From Nocardia sp. SYP-A9097 (GTDB lineage Bacteria; Actinomycetota; Actinomycetes; Mycobacteriales; Mycobacteriaceae), in the NCBI RefSeq assembly GCF_009649815.1, contig NZ_WJIC01000001.1, forward strand, positions 744,001 through 808,000: DNA of 64,000 nucleotides. The letters are read 5' to 3'. Shown here piece after piece: positions 1-10,200 of the stretch. The notes beneath the pieces were generated by a model, which made no database searches, was not told where the DNA came from, and worked only from the letters and a program-made list of their open reading frames with translations. Both the position numbers and the translations under genes were made by a program. The stretch's first letter is position 1, and each line of letters opens with the position of its first letter.

Positions 1-774
1 GGGGCGCTGACCACCGCGACCGTCATCGGCGAGTTCTTCACCGGGACCTTCCTGACGCTGTTCATCCTGATCTTCTTCGTCTACGGCGGCGATCAGATCT
101 GGACCTTCGTCACCAAGATCATTCCCACCCGGCAGCGCGAACGCGTCCGCACCGCAGGGCGACTCGGCTTCGGCAGCCTCACCGGATTCGTGCGCGCCAC
201 CGTCCTGGTGGCGGCCGTCGACGCCATCGGCATCGGCTCCGGTCTGGCGATTCTCAGTGTGCCGCTGGCACTTCCGCTGGCCTCGCTGGTCTTCATCGGC
301 GCGTTCATCCCGATTATCGGCTCCTTCATCGCGGGCTCGGTGGCGGTGTTCATCGCGCTCATGACCAAGGGTTTCGTCACCGCCTTCATCGTGCTCGGCA
401 TCACCATCGCGGTCATGCAGCTGGAAGGGCATGTGCTGCAACCACTTCTGATGGGGCGCGCGGTGCGCATCCACCCGCTCGCCGTCGTGCTCGCCATCGC
501 GGCGGGTGTGGTGCTGGCCGGAATCGCGGGTGGTCTGCTCGCCGTACCGTTCGTGGCGGTCCTGAACACCGCGATCCGCTCACTGCTCGCGGACTCCCCG
601 GACGAGCTCTATCAGGAACTGCACACCGGTGACCCACACAAACCCATGTACAGCGCCGAACCGGACTCGCCTGATGAGGGACGCTTCCAATTAACCGCTC
701 CCACAGGCAAATCGGATGACAAGCCGGCAGCCGACGAGCCTCCCGCGAGTGCCACCGGTGACTCCGCGGACTGA
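1..774 (+). CDS. AI-2E family transporter, C-terminal part (5' end outside window)
   Basis: The reading frame is open from base 1, so the N-terminal part lies upstream of the window. The visible 257 residues hold several hydrophobic helices separated by short loops, with the glycine/proline pattern [10 protein letters not shown] and a helix of the type [13 protein letters not shown], which is typical of the AI-2E/UPF0118 (PerM-like) membrane family. A hydrophilic acidic tail of about 60 residues ([17 protein letters not shown] onward) follows the last helix. Family members export small molecules or ions; the substrate here cannot be read from sequence. The M. tuberculosis homologue (Rv0205) also sits next to mmpL3, supporting the call. 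Its end overlaps the histidine kinase gene. Confidence 0.85.
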   Translation, partial: GALTTATVIGEFFTGTFLTLFILIFFVYGGDQIWTFVTKIIPTRQRERVRTAGRLGFGSLTGFVRATVLVAAVDAIGIGSGLAILSVPLALPLASLVFIGAFIPIIGSFIAGSVAVFIALMTKGFVTAFIVLGITIAVMQLEGHVLQPLLMGRAVRIHPLAVVLAIAAGVVLAGIAGGLLAVPFVAVLNTAIRSLLADSPDELYQELHTGDPHKPMYSAEPDSPDEGRFQLTAPTGKSDDKPAADEPPASATGDSAD

Positions 775-1930
775 ACCCGGCGCATCCGACGCCGCGACCG
801 CGCCACTGTGGCGGGCCGCGCAGGCTTTTCGGCTCGTCACCCTGCTGTACGCCATCGGGCAGCAGTTCGCCTCGGTACCGCACTACACCGATCAGCGACT
901 GAGCTGGGTGCTCATCGCACTCATGGCGGTGTGGTCGGGTGTATCCGCGATTCTGCTGTCACAGTGGCGAATTCACAATGTCCGTGAAGTGCGCACGGCG
1001 GTGGTGATCGGCGATCACCTGGTCGTTATCGCACTCATCTTCGCGACCCGGCTGGTGGCCGAATACGACTGGTATCACGGGCATCAGACGCTGCCGACCA
1101 CATTGTGGGCCGCCAATGCCGTGATGTCCGCGGCGATCATGTGGGGACCGTTCGGCGGCGTCTGCTCCGGATTGCTGATCGCCACCGCCATGGTCAGCGC
1201 GCGGGCGCAGTGGGAAATGGACCTGTGGCGCGATGCCACCGCACCCGTGCTGGTATCGGTCGGACTCGCAATCGGCTTGGCCTCCAACACCGCTCGCCGT
1301 GCACAGCAGCAATTACAGCGCGCGGTACGACTCACCGCGGCCGCGCAGGAACGCGAACGACTCGCACGGGAAGTGCACGACGGCGTCCTGCAGGTGCTCA
1401 GCTATATCAAGCGGCGTGGCGTGGAAATCGGCGGGCCCACAGCGGAATTGGCGCAGCGCGCGGGGGAGCAGGAGGTCGCCCTGCGGGTGCTGCTCTCCGA
1501 ACAGGGCGGGCGCGCGGATACCGGTGGCGTGGAACAGGATCTGCGACCACTGCTCACCGCGCAGGCCACCCCATCCGTACTCATCTCCACCCCCGGCGAA
1601 CCCGTACCCATCGGCCGATTCGAGGCCCGGGAGATCTCCGCCGCGGTGGCCGCCGCCCTCGCCAATGTCGTCCAGCACGCCGGATCCGGTGCGAAAGCCT
1701 ATGTGCTGCTGGAGGATACCGGCGAGGAACTCATTGTCAGCGTGCGCGACGACGGCCCCGGCATCCTTCCCGGACGACTCTCGGAAGCCGAAGGGCAAGG
1801 CCGCATGGGTGTTTCACGCTCCATTATCGGCCGCATCGCCGCTCTCAACGGCACCGCGCAACTGCTCTTCGAGGGCGAGGAAGGCTCCGGAGCCGAATGG
1901 GAATTCCGGGTACCCCGGCAGGATCGATAA
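716..1930 (+). CDS. MacS-like membrane sensor histidine kinase
   Basis: Sensor kinase of a two-component pair, about 404 residues. The N-terminal half has roughly five hydrophobic segments and no large extracellular domain, as in DUF5931/MacS-type sensors. The phospho-acceptor motif REVHDGVLQ places the histidine at about residue 221. The ATPase domain shows the N-box ALANVVQHA and the G1 motif DDGPG. The start at 716 overlaps the upstream AI-2E gene by 59 bases; GTG codons at 749 and 758 would shorten this overlap, so the exact start is uncertain. The response regulator follows 42 bases downstream. The stimulus is unknown. Confidence 0.9.
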   Translation: MTSRQPTSLPRVPPVTPRTEPGASDAATAPLWRAAQAFRLVTLLYAIGQQFASVPHYTDQRLSWVLIALMAVWSGVSAILLSQWRIHNVREVRTAVVIGDHLVVIALIFATRLVAEYDWYHGHQTLPTTLWAANAVMSAAIMWGPFGGVCSGLLIATAMVSARAQWEMDLWRDATAPVLVSVGLAIGLASNTARRAQQQLQRAVRLTAAAQERERLAREVHDGVLQVLSYIKRRGVEIGGPTAELAQRAGEQEVALRVLLSEQGGRADTGGVEQDLRPLLTAQATPSVLISTPGEPVPIGRFEAREISAAVAAALANVVQHAGSGAKAYVLLEDTGEELIVSVRDDGPGILPGRLSEAEGQGRMGVSRSIIGRIAALNGTAQLLFEGEEGSGAEWEFRVPRQDR

Positions 1931-1972
1931 TGGGAGCCCATCGCAGCAGCATGTCCGAATCGGGAGGCGAGA

Positions 1973-2647
1973 GTGTCTGAACAGGCCGCGGGCGAACGGA
2001 TCTCCATCATGGTGGTCGACGATCACCCGATCTGGCGCGAGGGCGTGGCCCGTGATCTCGCCGAAGCCGGATTCGAGGTACTCGCCACCGCCGACGGCGT
2101 CGCCACCGCGGGCCGCCGCGCCGCCGCCGTCCAACCCGATGTCGTCCTCATGGATATGCAACTCCCCGACGGCAATGGCGCGGACGCCACCGCCGAAGTC
2201 CTGCGCGTCTCCCCGCGCACCCACGTCCTGGTGCTCTCCGCCTCCGCCGAACGCGATGACGTGCTCGACGCCATCAAAGCCGGGGCCATCGGCTACCTGG
2301 TGAAAAGCGCCTCCGCCACCGAACTGGTCGATGCCGTCCATGCCACCGCGGCGGGTCAGGCGGTCTTCACCCCCGGCCTGGCGGGCCTGGTGCTCGGCGA
2401 ATACCGGCGCATCGCCAATACGCCGCCCGATCGCGACGAACCGCATCGCCCCGCCCTCACCGATCGTGAAACCGAAGTGCTGCGCATGGTCGCGAAGGGC
2501 TTGTCCGCCAAGCAGGTCGCCACCAGATTGAGCCTGAGCCATCGCACCGTCGAGAACCATGTGCAATCCACGCTGCGCAAACTGCAGCTCGGCAATCGCG
2601 TGGAGCTCACCCGCTACGCCATCGAACAGGGCCTGGACGGCGAATAG
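1973..2647 (+). CDS. NarL/LuxR-family response regulator
   Basis: DNA-binding partner of the preceding kinase, 224 residues. The receiver domain (about 10-130) has the acidic pair VVDDHP, the phospho-acceptor Asp61 in VLMDMQLPDG and the conserved Lys in GYLVKSAS. The C-terminal LuxR helix-turn-helix (about 160-215) shows LTDRETEVLRMVAKG and LSHRTVENHV. The GTG start at 1973 is preceded by the ribosome site GGGAGGCGAG. Target genes are not visible; the adjacent DUF1707 gene is a plausible one because related kinase/regulator pairs often neighbour envelope-stress proteins (inference). Confidence 0.95.
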   Translation: MSEQAAGERISIMVVDDHPIWREGVARDLAEAGFEVLATADGVATAGRRAAAVQPDVVLMDMQLPDGNGADATAEVLRVSPRTHVLVLSASAERDDVLDAIKAGAIGYLVKSASATELVDAVHATAAGQAVFTPGLAGLVLGEYRRIANTPPDRDEPHRPALTDRETEVLRMVAKGLSAKQVATRLSLSHRTVENHVQSTLRKLQLGNRVELTRYAIEQGLDGE

Positions 2648-2708
2648 GGGCGCGGGATCAGGGATTGCCCTGATGCGCGGCCGCCCACCGGCTCGTAGCC
2701 TCGAATAC

Positions 2709-3416
2709 ATGGGAGGTCCAGAATCGATTTCCAGCGTCGAGGCCGCCGTGGTGGGCGAACGCGACCTGCGGGTATCGGATGTAGAACGCGAACACGTCGG
2801 ACGACTACTGCAGCGCGCGGTCGGACTCGGCATGCTGTCACTGGGGGAATTCACCGAGCGCATGGATACCGCGCTCGCCGCCAAAACCCGCGGTGAACTC
2901 AATGTGGTACTGGTCGACCTGCCGGGTATCCGGCTCGCCGGGCAGCCCGCGCCCAAAGCGCCGCAATTCACCTATGCGCCCCGGCCGCAGTACGGGTACA
3001 CCGCGCGTCCGCAGTACGCGCCGCGCATGGCGCATTCGATCGCACCCGGCAATGTGATCCGCAGCCGCCTGTCCGGCGTCAAACGGCACGGCAATTGGCA
3101 TGTGCCGCAGACCATTCTGATCGACTCCTTCGCGGGCAGCGTGAAACTGGACTTCACCCAGGCCGTCATGTCCACCCAGGTGGTGGAGATCCGGGTCAAC
3201 GACTATTTCAGCTCGCTCGAACTGATCGTTCCCCCCGACGCCACCGTCGACCTGAACGGCCTGGAGCTGATCGGCGGCAGCGCCGAGACCAAGGTCCGCA
3301 CCGGCCCGCCCATCGGCCCACTGCACCTGGTCGTGCACGGCAAGGTGCGTTTCGGCTCGGTCAGTGCCAAGCATCCCTTCGGCACGCACTGGAAGAAGTT
3401 CCTCAACGGGGCGTGA
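2709..3416 (+). CDS. DUF1707 SHOCT-like protein with LiaF-like C-terminal domain
   Basis: About 235 residues. Residues 15-70 form a DUF1707 domain (LRVSDVEREHVGRLLQRAV ... GMLSLGEFTERMDTAL), a short helical module of actinobacterial envelope-associated proteins. A Tyr/Pro/Gln-rich linker follows. The C-terminal half (GNWHVPQTILIDSFAGSVKLD onward) is a beta-rich region resembling the cell-wall-active-antibiotic response (LiaF-type) domain. There is no signal peptide or membrane helix. The ATG at 2709 was chosen because homology to DUF1707 starts soon after it. It lies 61 bases after the response regulator and may share its transcript. Confidence 0.8.
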   Translation: MGGPESISSVEAAVVGERDLRVSDVEREHVGRLLQRAVGLGMLSLGEFTERMDTALAAKTRGELNVVLVDLPGIRLAGQPAPKAPQFTYAPRPQYGYTARPQYAPRMAHSIAPGNVIRSRLSGVKRHGNWHVPQTILIDSFAGSVKLDFTQAVMSTQVVEIRVNDYFSSLELIVPPDATVDLNGLELIGGSAETKVRTGPPIGPLHLVVHGKVRFGSVSAKHPFGTHWKKFLNGA

Positions 3417-3494
3417 TCGGGGCCCGAATGGGCATCGTCACTGTCCGCGAATCGATTGCGGCGACCGGCGGTTCCGGCAGGTATCGTCACGCCC

Positions 3495-4316
3495 ATGGCG
3501 GCAGGCAGCACAGTGGACCCGACTCCCAAACCACTACTGCGCACCGGCCGTGGCGCCCCGCTGCTGCTCCTGCACGGCGTCCTGCTCACCTGGCAGTGCT
3601 GGCTCCCCGTCATCGACGACCTGCGCGCCGACCACGACATCCTGGCCCCCACCCTCCCCGGCCATTACGGCGGCCCCGCCGCCGCCCACCCCACCACGGT
3701 CGCCGGACTGGCCGACTGGGCCGAGGCACTCCTCGACGAAACCGGTTGGCCCACAGCACATATCGTCGGCAACTCGCTCGGTGGCTGGATAGCCCTGGAA
3801 CTCGCCGCCCGCGGCCGCGCCCGCACCGTCACCGCGATCTCCCCGGCGGGCCTGTGGGGCAACCCCGCGGCCGCCGACGCCCTGGTCCGCAAATTCCGTG
3901 GCATGAGCCCCCTCATCGGCTTCGGCTCCGACACCCCACCGGCTCTGCCCGCCATGATCCGCAGCCTCCTGCTCCCTCTGCTGGCGCACACCCCCACAAA
4001 AGTCCCACCACAGCTGGCCCGAGCCATGGCCGCCGCCCCCGCTCACTGCACCATCCTCGACGACCTGGCCGAAGATCCCGCCCTCCCAACAGGTTTCACC
4101 ACCCTCGCATCCCTGGCAGTCCCCGCCACTCTCCTACTCCCCGAATTCGACCGAGTCCTCCCACCCCACCTCTACCCCACCCTGACCTCCACCCCAACCT
4201 TGGAAGTCCGCCCGCTCCCGGGCCTGGGCCACGTCCCCATGCTCGAATCTCCCACCCGCATCACCACCGAAATCCGCGCCACCATCGCCCGCGAATCCGC
4301 GACTCAATCCGCCTGA
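3495..4316 (+). CDS. alpha/beta hydrolase
   Basis: About 273 residues with the alpha/beta-hydrolase fold. The oxyanion-hole motif is LLLLHGVLLTW, the nucleophile elbow is GNSLGGW (catalytic Ser), and a late GLGHVPMLE supplies the probable catalytic His. The ATG at 3495 is preferred over the in-frame start 39 bases upstream because the hydrolase core begins right after it. No secretion signal is seen, so it is probably cytoplasmic. The substrate is unknown. The 3' end overlaps the end of the convergent PIN-domain gene by 13 bases. Confidence 0.85.
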   Translation: MAAGSTVDPTPKPLLRTGRGAPLLLLHGVLLTWQCWLPVIDDLRADHDILAPTLPGHYGGPAAAHPTTVAGLADWAEALLDETGWPTAHIVGNSLGGWIALELAARGRARTVTAISPAGLWGNPAAADALVRKFRGMSPLIGFGSDTPPALPAMIRSLLLPLLAHTPTKVPPQLARAMAAAPAHCTILDDLAEDPALPTGFTTLASLAVPATLLLPEFDRVLPPHLYPTLTSTPTLEVRPLPGLGHVPMLESPTRITTEIRATIARESATQSA

Positions 4317-4723
4317 CCAGCCGCGACCACCCACCGAACGGACTGCCCGGTGACCTTCGCGATCATGTCGAAGTCACCGTCGTAGTGCAGCACGGTGCGC
4401 CTGTGCCGCTCGGCGACCGCCGCGACGGTCAGGTCCGGCAGCGAAACGGCTCGATGATTCCCTGCCCGGATCAGCTGAATCTGTACCTCGTTCACTCGAT
4501 CCCATACCTCGTCCGGCATGGGCAGCCAATCGAAGCCGCGCAGCAGCTGCCGGACACGCTCGAGTTCGGAAGTTCGGCGGACACTGAAAAGCACCTCGTA
4601 CTTCACCACCCCGCAGATCGCCAGCAGGCCACGCGCCGACAATTCATCGAGAATCGGTGCGACAGTGGGCTTTCCCCAACGTGCGAGCGCGGACTTGTCG
4701 ATCAGGTATGACTCAGTGCTCAT
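4304..4723 (-). CDS. PIN-domain ribonuclease toxin (VapC family)
   Basis: 139 residues, the usual length for VapC toxins. PIN-domain acidic residues are visible: Asp9 in YLIDKSALAR, the Glu of VVKYEVLF near residue 44, Asp in SLPDLTVAAVAE near residue 95, and a late Asp in HYDGDFDMIA. Known VapC proteins cut RNA, often tRNA, using Mg2+ held by these residues. The start overlaps the end of the upstream antitoxin gene by 11 bases, the usual toxin-antitoxin arrangement. Confidence 0.9.
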   Translation of the reverse strand: MSTESYLIDKSALARWGKPTVAPILDELSARGLLAICGVVKYEVLFSVRRTSELERVRQLLRGFDWLPMPDEVWDRVNEVQIQLIRAGNHRAVSLPDLTVAAVAERHRRTVLHYDGDFDMIAKVTGQSVRWVVAAGQAD

Positions 4724-4904
4724 CGGGCTCGGTGGCGTCGGTGAGCCCGCCGGCCTTCACCCACTCCGCGAATTCCTCGCGCTGCCGCCGGCGCACCACA
4801 TCGGCCAGCGCGGCATTGACGGTAGCCACCTTCTTCGAGGTGCCCAGGATTTTCGCTGCCTGAGCCAGCAGCTCGTCATCGACATCGAGAACAGTCCGGG
4901 ACAT
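4713..4904 (-). CDS. VapB-type antitoxin
   Basis: 63 residues starting MSRTVLDVDDELLAQAAKI, the hallmark of actinobacterial VapB antitoxins: an N-terminal strand followed by a ribbon-helix-helix type region, and a C-terminal RRRQREEFAEWVKAG segment expected to wrap the toxin. The start at 4904 is preferred to one 12 bases upstream because family alignments begin with this Met. It overlaps vapC by 11 bases, so the two are translationally coupled. Family knowledge predicts that the complex represses its own promoter just upstream of 4904. Confidence 0.88.
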   Translation of the reverse strand: MSRTVLDVDDELLAQAAKILGTSKKVATVNAALADVVRRRQREEFAEWVKAGGLTDATEPDEH

Positions 4905-5042
4905 GGTCACCTCCAAACGATATCTTTTTCGAGGTTATCAGATATCAAAACGGACGATCGTCCTGAGAACAGGTAGGAACCGCCCACCACCCGAGTGTTT
5001 CTACTCATCCCGTCGGACCGGCTGGTCGCGAGCATTGTCGGC

Positions 5043-7229
5043 ATGAATACAGCCATCGATCCTCGTTTGATCGCACGGTTGTCGACCGAGTTCACCTCCC
5101 TCAGCGAGCACATGGGAATCCTCGGCCGCGACCTCGAGGTCCTGCGTAGCCAATTGGTCATCGATCCGCGCATCGCGCGACCCGCCACACCGTTCACTCC
5201 GCCCGCTGCCGCACCGGCAGCGGGCGTTCCCATGCCCGCACCCGGGCGGGCGCAGCCTCCGGGGGCCGAGCTATCCCGCGAGTCCGAGTCGCAGGGTTCC
5301 TCCGTGCCGAGTGGTACGGGTGAAGCTGCGGGGCCAGGCCCGATTCCGCCCATTCCACCTGTAATGGTGGCTGTGGCGGAAGGTGGTGTGGCAGAGGGAG
5401 TTCCGACCATTCCGCCCGGCACCGGTGTATCGCCGGCCAGTTCTACGGGGTGGAGCCAGAGCGCCGGGTCGGTGCCGCCGGTGGCGATGCCCGTATATCC
5501 GCAGGGGATGCCGGGATATGCGCAGGGTGGGTATGGGAGTGGGCGGGCGGGGTGGATGGGGAGTTCGCCGGGTGGGTGTGGGGTGATGCCGCCGCTTCCG
5601 CAGCAGCAGCGGAGGGGAGTGCCGGTGCGGGAGCGGCGGGCGCCGTGGTGGCAGCGGGAAGGGGTGGTCAGCCGGGTGCTGGCGGTGGCCGGGGTGGGGG
5701 TGACGCTGATCGGGGTGGTGATGCTGCTGGTATTGGCGGCGCAGGCGGGGTTCTTCGGTCCGGTGCCGAGAGTTGTTGCGGGGGCCGTGTTTTCGGGGGT
5801 GCTGGTGGCCTTCGGGATGCGAGTGCACGGGAAGGCGGGGGGACAGGTGGGGGCGGTCGCGCTGGCAGCTACGGGTATCGCTGGGGGATACCTGGATGTC
5901 GTCGCGGTGACAACCATGTACGGGTGGCTGAATCCTGTTGTGGGATACGGGGTTGCGCTGGGAATCGCGGCGGGCGGGGTGGGGCTGGCCATGCAGTGGC
6001 GGTCGCAGGCGCTGGCGGTCATGGTGGTGCTGGGGGCGGCACTGCTGTCGCCTGTGGTGACCACCGAATTGGCGCTCTTGGCCTTCCTGATCGTGTTGCA
6101 GATTGCCGCTGTACCAGTGCAATTGGAGAGGGACTGGCCTTACCTGCATATTGTGCGCACGGTTCCGGCGGTGCTCGCCACGATTATCGCGGTGGCCGTG
6201 GCGGGATTTGGGGACGCCTCGCGTGGGCATCGGTATGAGGTGCTGGCGGCGGGTATCGCGGTCGCCGTGGTCGGGCTGGTGGGCACGGTGCTCGTGGTGC
6301 GGCGACGGTCCGGGGATGTCGCCGCGAGCCTGACCTTCGCGGCGGCGACCATGCCGCTGCTGGCCGCGCCCGCCATGTTCGAGCGGCGCACCGCCGTGCT
6401 GATCTCGGCCGGATTCGCCGCCGTACTGCTCCTTGTCGCGGTTGTGCGATGGATACCGAAACTGGCTGAGCGGGTACGGATTCCGGGTCATCTGGCATTA
6501 GTCGCCGCCGTGGCCGGGGCGTTCGCACTGCTGGAGACCTGCTTCGGGGTGACCGATACGCAGACGCTGCCGGTCGCGCTGTTCCTGATCGCACTCACCT
6601 TCCTGGGTGCGGGTGGACAGCAGCGGTCCCGGGTGGCCGCGGGTATCGGCGCCGCCTTCGGAGTGTTCGGCATGGTGGCCCTGGTGGATATCGCCGGTCC
6701 GGCGACCCTGTCCGACCAGTGGTATGCCCAAGAGCGCCTGGGTATTTCGACCGCGCTGTCCGCCGCGGCGGCGCTCGCGGCGCTCGCCGCCGCGTTCTGG
6801 TCCGCGCGTCGACTGGGTCTTGTTGCCCGCGAAAGCGATGCGACGGCCGTCGCGGTGGTGGGCGGAATCGCGAGCCTGTACGCGGTTACGGCGCTGACGG
6901 TTTCGCTCGGCGTAGCGACCGGCCGCCCGGATGGATTCCTCGCGGGCCACGGCATTGCCACCGTCGTATGGATGGCCGCCGCGACCGCGGCACTGTTCTT
7001 CGGCCTGCGTCGCCTTTCCCGCGCCCCACAGTCGGCGAAGGTCGCGCTCGCCGGTGGCCTGCTGGTCACCGCGGCCGCCCTGGCCAAGCTCTTCCTGTTC
7101 GACCTGGCCACCCTCGACGGCCTGCTCCGGGCGGCCGCCTTCCTGGTGGTCGGCGTACTCCTGCTGCTGGTCGGTACCCGCTACGCCCGCGCGTTCGCCG
7201 AGGCCGGGGATCCCGCGCAGCGCACCTGA
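5043..7229 (+). CDS. DUF2339 polytopic membrane protein
   Basis: About 728 residues. The first 200 form a hydrophilic, Pro/Gly-rich region that starts with a short helix (RLIARLSTEFTSLSEHMGIL) and is likely cytoplasmic. From about residue 205 onward nearly continuous hydrophobic helices (about 16 or more) follow, the pattern of DUF2339 proteins. No catalytic motif is recognised and the function is unknown. The ATG at 5043 is chosen over one 48 bases upstream because homologues start MNT/AIDPRLIARLS-like. Bases 5380-6030 are very G-rich on the coding strand, with GGG codon use unlike the following half. A hairpin terminator follows at 7240. Confidence 0.8.
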   Translation: MNTAIDPRLIARLSTEFTSLSEHMGILGRDLEVLRSQLVIDPRIARPATPFTPPAAAPAAGVPMPAPGRAQPPGAELSRESESQGSSVPSGTGEAAGPGPIPPIPPVMVAVAEGGVAEGVPTIPPGTGVSPASSTGWSQSAGSVPPVAMPVYPQGMPGYAQGGYGSGRAGWMGSSPGGCGVMPPLPQQQRRGVPVRERRAPWWQREGVVSRVLAVAGVGVTLIGVVMLLVLAAQAGFFGPVPRVVAGAVFSGVLVAFGMRVHGKAGGQVGAVALAATGIAGGYLDVVAVTTMYGWLNPVVGYGVALGIAAGGVGLAMQWRSQALAVMVVLGAALLSPVVTTELALLAFLIVLQIAAVPVQLERDWPYLHIVRTVPAVLATIIAVAVAGFGDASRGHRYEVLAAGIAVAVVGLVGTVLVVRRRSGDVAASLTFAAATMPLLAAPAMFERRTAVLISAGFAAVLLLVAVVRWIPKLAERVRIPGHLALVAAVAGAFALLETCFGVTDTQTLPVALFLIALTFLGAGGQQRSRVAAGIGAAFGVFGMVALVDIAGPATLSDQWYAQERLGISTALSAAAALAALAAAFWSARRLGLVARESDATAVAVVGGIASLYAVTALTVSLGVATGRPDGFLAGHGIATVVWMAAATAALFFGLRRLSRAPQSAKVALAGGLLVTAAALAKLFLFDLATLDGLLRAAAFLVVGVLLLLVGTRYARAFAEAGDPAQRT

Positions 7230-7239
7230 GAGACGTGAA

Positions 7240-7275
7240 CGCCCGGCCGAGTCATGAACTCGGCCGGGCGTTTTC
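7240..7275. terminator. Hairpin terminator between convergent genes
   Basis: A perfect 13-bp stem, CGCCCGGCCGAGT (7240-7252) with its complement at 7258-7270, closes a 5-base loop and is followed by TTTT. It lies between the stop of the DUF2339 gene (7229) and the stop of mmpL3 (7287) and can end the plus-strand transcript. Confidence 0.85.
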
Positions 7276-7286
7276 GGTATATCGAC

Positions 7287-10200
7287 TCAGTCGCGGTTCT
7301 GGCGGCGGATCAGTTCGTTCACACTCACGGTGCGGCCGTCGCCACCGCGGTGCTTACCTTCGTCGTCATCGTCCGTCTGGCCGGTGCGCCGGCGAGCCGA
7401 ACGCAGATCCGACATCCACTGTTCGATGCTGCTGCGCCCACCGCCCTGCGGCTCATCCTCCGCCGAGTGATGCGTCGGATGCGGCTGTGCCGCATCGGAT
7501 TCCAGCAGCTCCTGCGCCTCGTGCGGCTGATACAGCTGTGCGCGAGTGGCGGGATGCGGCGGCAGTTTCTGCGACCCGGACGGCGGCGGCAATACCCGCT
7601 CCGCGCCAACCGCATGCGGTGTCTCGCGCGGCGAATCCTGTTGCGCCGCAGCCTGAACCGGAGCAGCGGGAGCTGCAGGAGCGGGAGCAGCTGGAGTCGG
7701 AGCAGGTACAGGAGCCGACACCGACGGAATCACGCTCGGTGCGGCCGCCGGAGCCTCTGCGGCCGGAGCCGGTGTATCGAAGCCGCCATTGGTGGGCATC
7801 GTACCGGGCATAGCGCCCGAGTCGATCGTCCGAGGCGTCACGCCGGAACCGGCGGTCACCCCGAAATCCGTTGTCGGAGTGTCCTCCGCCGCCGAACGGA
7901 ACCCCGCACCGGTCGAACCACTCGATACCGCGGGCACAGTGCCGCCGGGCGCGCCGAGGTTCGTGAGCGGAGCGTTGAAATCCGGTGCGGGCGGGTTGTC
8001 CGCGGGCGGTATGACGGGGGCGGATTGCGGTGGGCCGAAAGGCTTTCCGCTGCCCGAGGGCGCGGCCGAGTCCGGGGTGCCGAGAATAGGGCCGCTGGAC
8101 TTGGCGATGCGCTGGGTGGGCGCCTCACTATTGATATCGATCTTGCGGGCCGGCCGTGGCTTGCGTAGCCGCAGCGCCCCCGTATCGGTCAGCGCGGGCA
8201 TCTGCATGGTGACCGGATCGGTAATCGGTGTGGTCTTCACCAGGTCGACCACTTCACCGCCACCGGGCCGCTCATCGGCGAGCATGGGTTCGCCGAGCCC
8301 GATCTTCTGCTGAATCCGCTTCATCCAGGCCGGAGCCCACCAGCAGTCGTCGCCGAGCAGCTTCATGGTGGCGGGCACCAGCAGCATGCGCAGCACGGTC
8401 GCGTCGATGAACAGCGCCGCCACCATGCCGTAGGCGATGTACTGCATCATCACCAGATCGGAGAAGGCGAACGCACCGGTCACGACGAGCAGAATCAGAG
8501 CGGCGGCGGTGATGATGCGCCCGGTTTGCGCGGTGCCCTGACGGACCGCCTCGGTGGTGCTCGCGCCCTGGGCGCGGGCTTCGACCATGCGGGACAAGAG
8601 GAATACCTCGTAGTCCACCGAGAGGCCGTAGATGATCGCGATGATCAGCACCAGCACCGGCGCGGTAATCGGCTGCGGCGTGAAATTCAGCAGCGACGCA
8701 CCATGACCGTCGATGAAGATCCAGGTCAGGATGCCCAGCGTGGATCCGAGGCCGAGCGCGCTCATCAGCGCGGCCTTCAATGGCAACACCAGTGAGCCGA
8801 AGGTGAGGAACATCAGGATCGTGGTGACCAGCAGGACGATGCCGATCATCCACGGCATGCGATCCAGCAGCGAGGAGAGACTGTCCATCATCATGACGGG
8901 CTGGCCGGTGACCGCGACCTCGACACCGTCGGGCAGATCCATCGACCGCAGATAGTCGACGGTCGACTCGGGATGTGCGCTGTCCTCGACGGTCGCCTCG
9001 GATACCCAGACGTTGGATCCGTTCGGCGGTTTGGCCGGAATGCCGAACTGCGCGTTCTTCACCAGTCCCGGAGCCTTGTTCGCCTGCTGGAGAATCGGCC
9101 CGATGTCCTTGGAATTGTCGGTCGTGATGACCAACTGCACCGGATCCGACTTGCGCAATGGGAAGGTCTCGTCGAAGTGCTGCTGCGCCAGTCGTACCGA
9201 ATTGGTCGGCGGCAGATAGGTTTCCGAGATTCCACCGAATTGCAGGTTCTTCACCGGGATGATGAGCAGCAGCAATCCGATGGTCAGCGGAATCGCGACC
9301 TTGAGCGGATGCTTCATCACCCACGCGGTGAGCTTGCCCCAGAAGCCGTTCTCGATCTCTTCGGCGGTCTTGGTCTTGCGAATCCACTTGAGGCTCAAGC
9401 TGTCCACGCGCGGACCCAGAATGCTCAGCAGCGCGGGCAGCACGGTGAGCGAGGTGATCATGGCCAGCAGTACCGCGGCGATGGTGCCGTAGGCGACCGA
9501 CTTCAGGAAGCCCTGCGGGAACAGCAGCATGCCCGCGCTGGCCGCGATGATCATGGTCGCCGAGGAGGTCACCGTGCGCCCGGCGGTCATCACCGAACGT
9601 CGCACGGCCGCACGCGTGTCGTAACCCTCGGCCAATTCCTCGCGGAACCGGCTCACGATGAACAGGCCGTAGTCGATGGCCAGGCCCAGACCGATCATCG
9701 ACACCACGGCCGAGACGAACGAGTTCACCTCGGTGTATTTGGTCAGCGCCATGATCATGCCGTTGGCGGCGATGATCGTCAGACCACCGATGATCAATGG
9801 CAGTGCGGCGGCGACGATTCCGCCGAAAATGAAGAACAGCAGGACCGCGACCGCGGGGAGCGCGAGCATCTCCATGCGCTTCACATCGCTGGCGATCGTA
9901 TTGTTCAAGGTGTAGGCGATCGGTTGCAGGCCACCGACCTCGACCCTGACATCCGGAATCGAGAAGGCGTTCTGAACCGCGCCGTAAGCCTGCAGCATCT
10001 CGTTGTCGTTATTGCCGTTGAGGGCAACGGAGGCGAACGCGCGCTTTCGATCGGGACTGACCGCCTGGGCGAGCTGTTGACCCGTATCGGTCTTCCACGG
10101 CGAGACATTGACCTTGGCGATCTGCGGATACTTCTTCGGCAGCGCGTTGAGGCTGTCGATGACCTTCTGGTTCCACGCCGGATCGTCGACGGTCTTCCCG

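Noticed and set aside
3095..4711. Long plus-strand frame crossing the DUF1707, hydrolase and VapC genes
   Set aside because: It overlaps three well-supported genes in other frames, has Arg/Pro/His-rich low-complexity translation and no domain, the usual result of high-GC third positions.
7600..8200. Pro/Ala-rich repeats looking like tandem repeats
   Set aside because: They are codon-level low complexity of the MmpL3 tail without a constant repeat unit.
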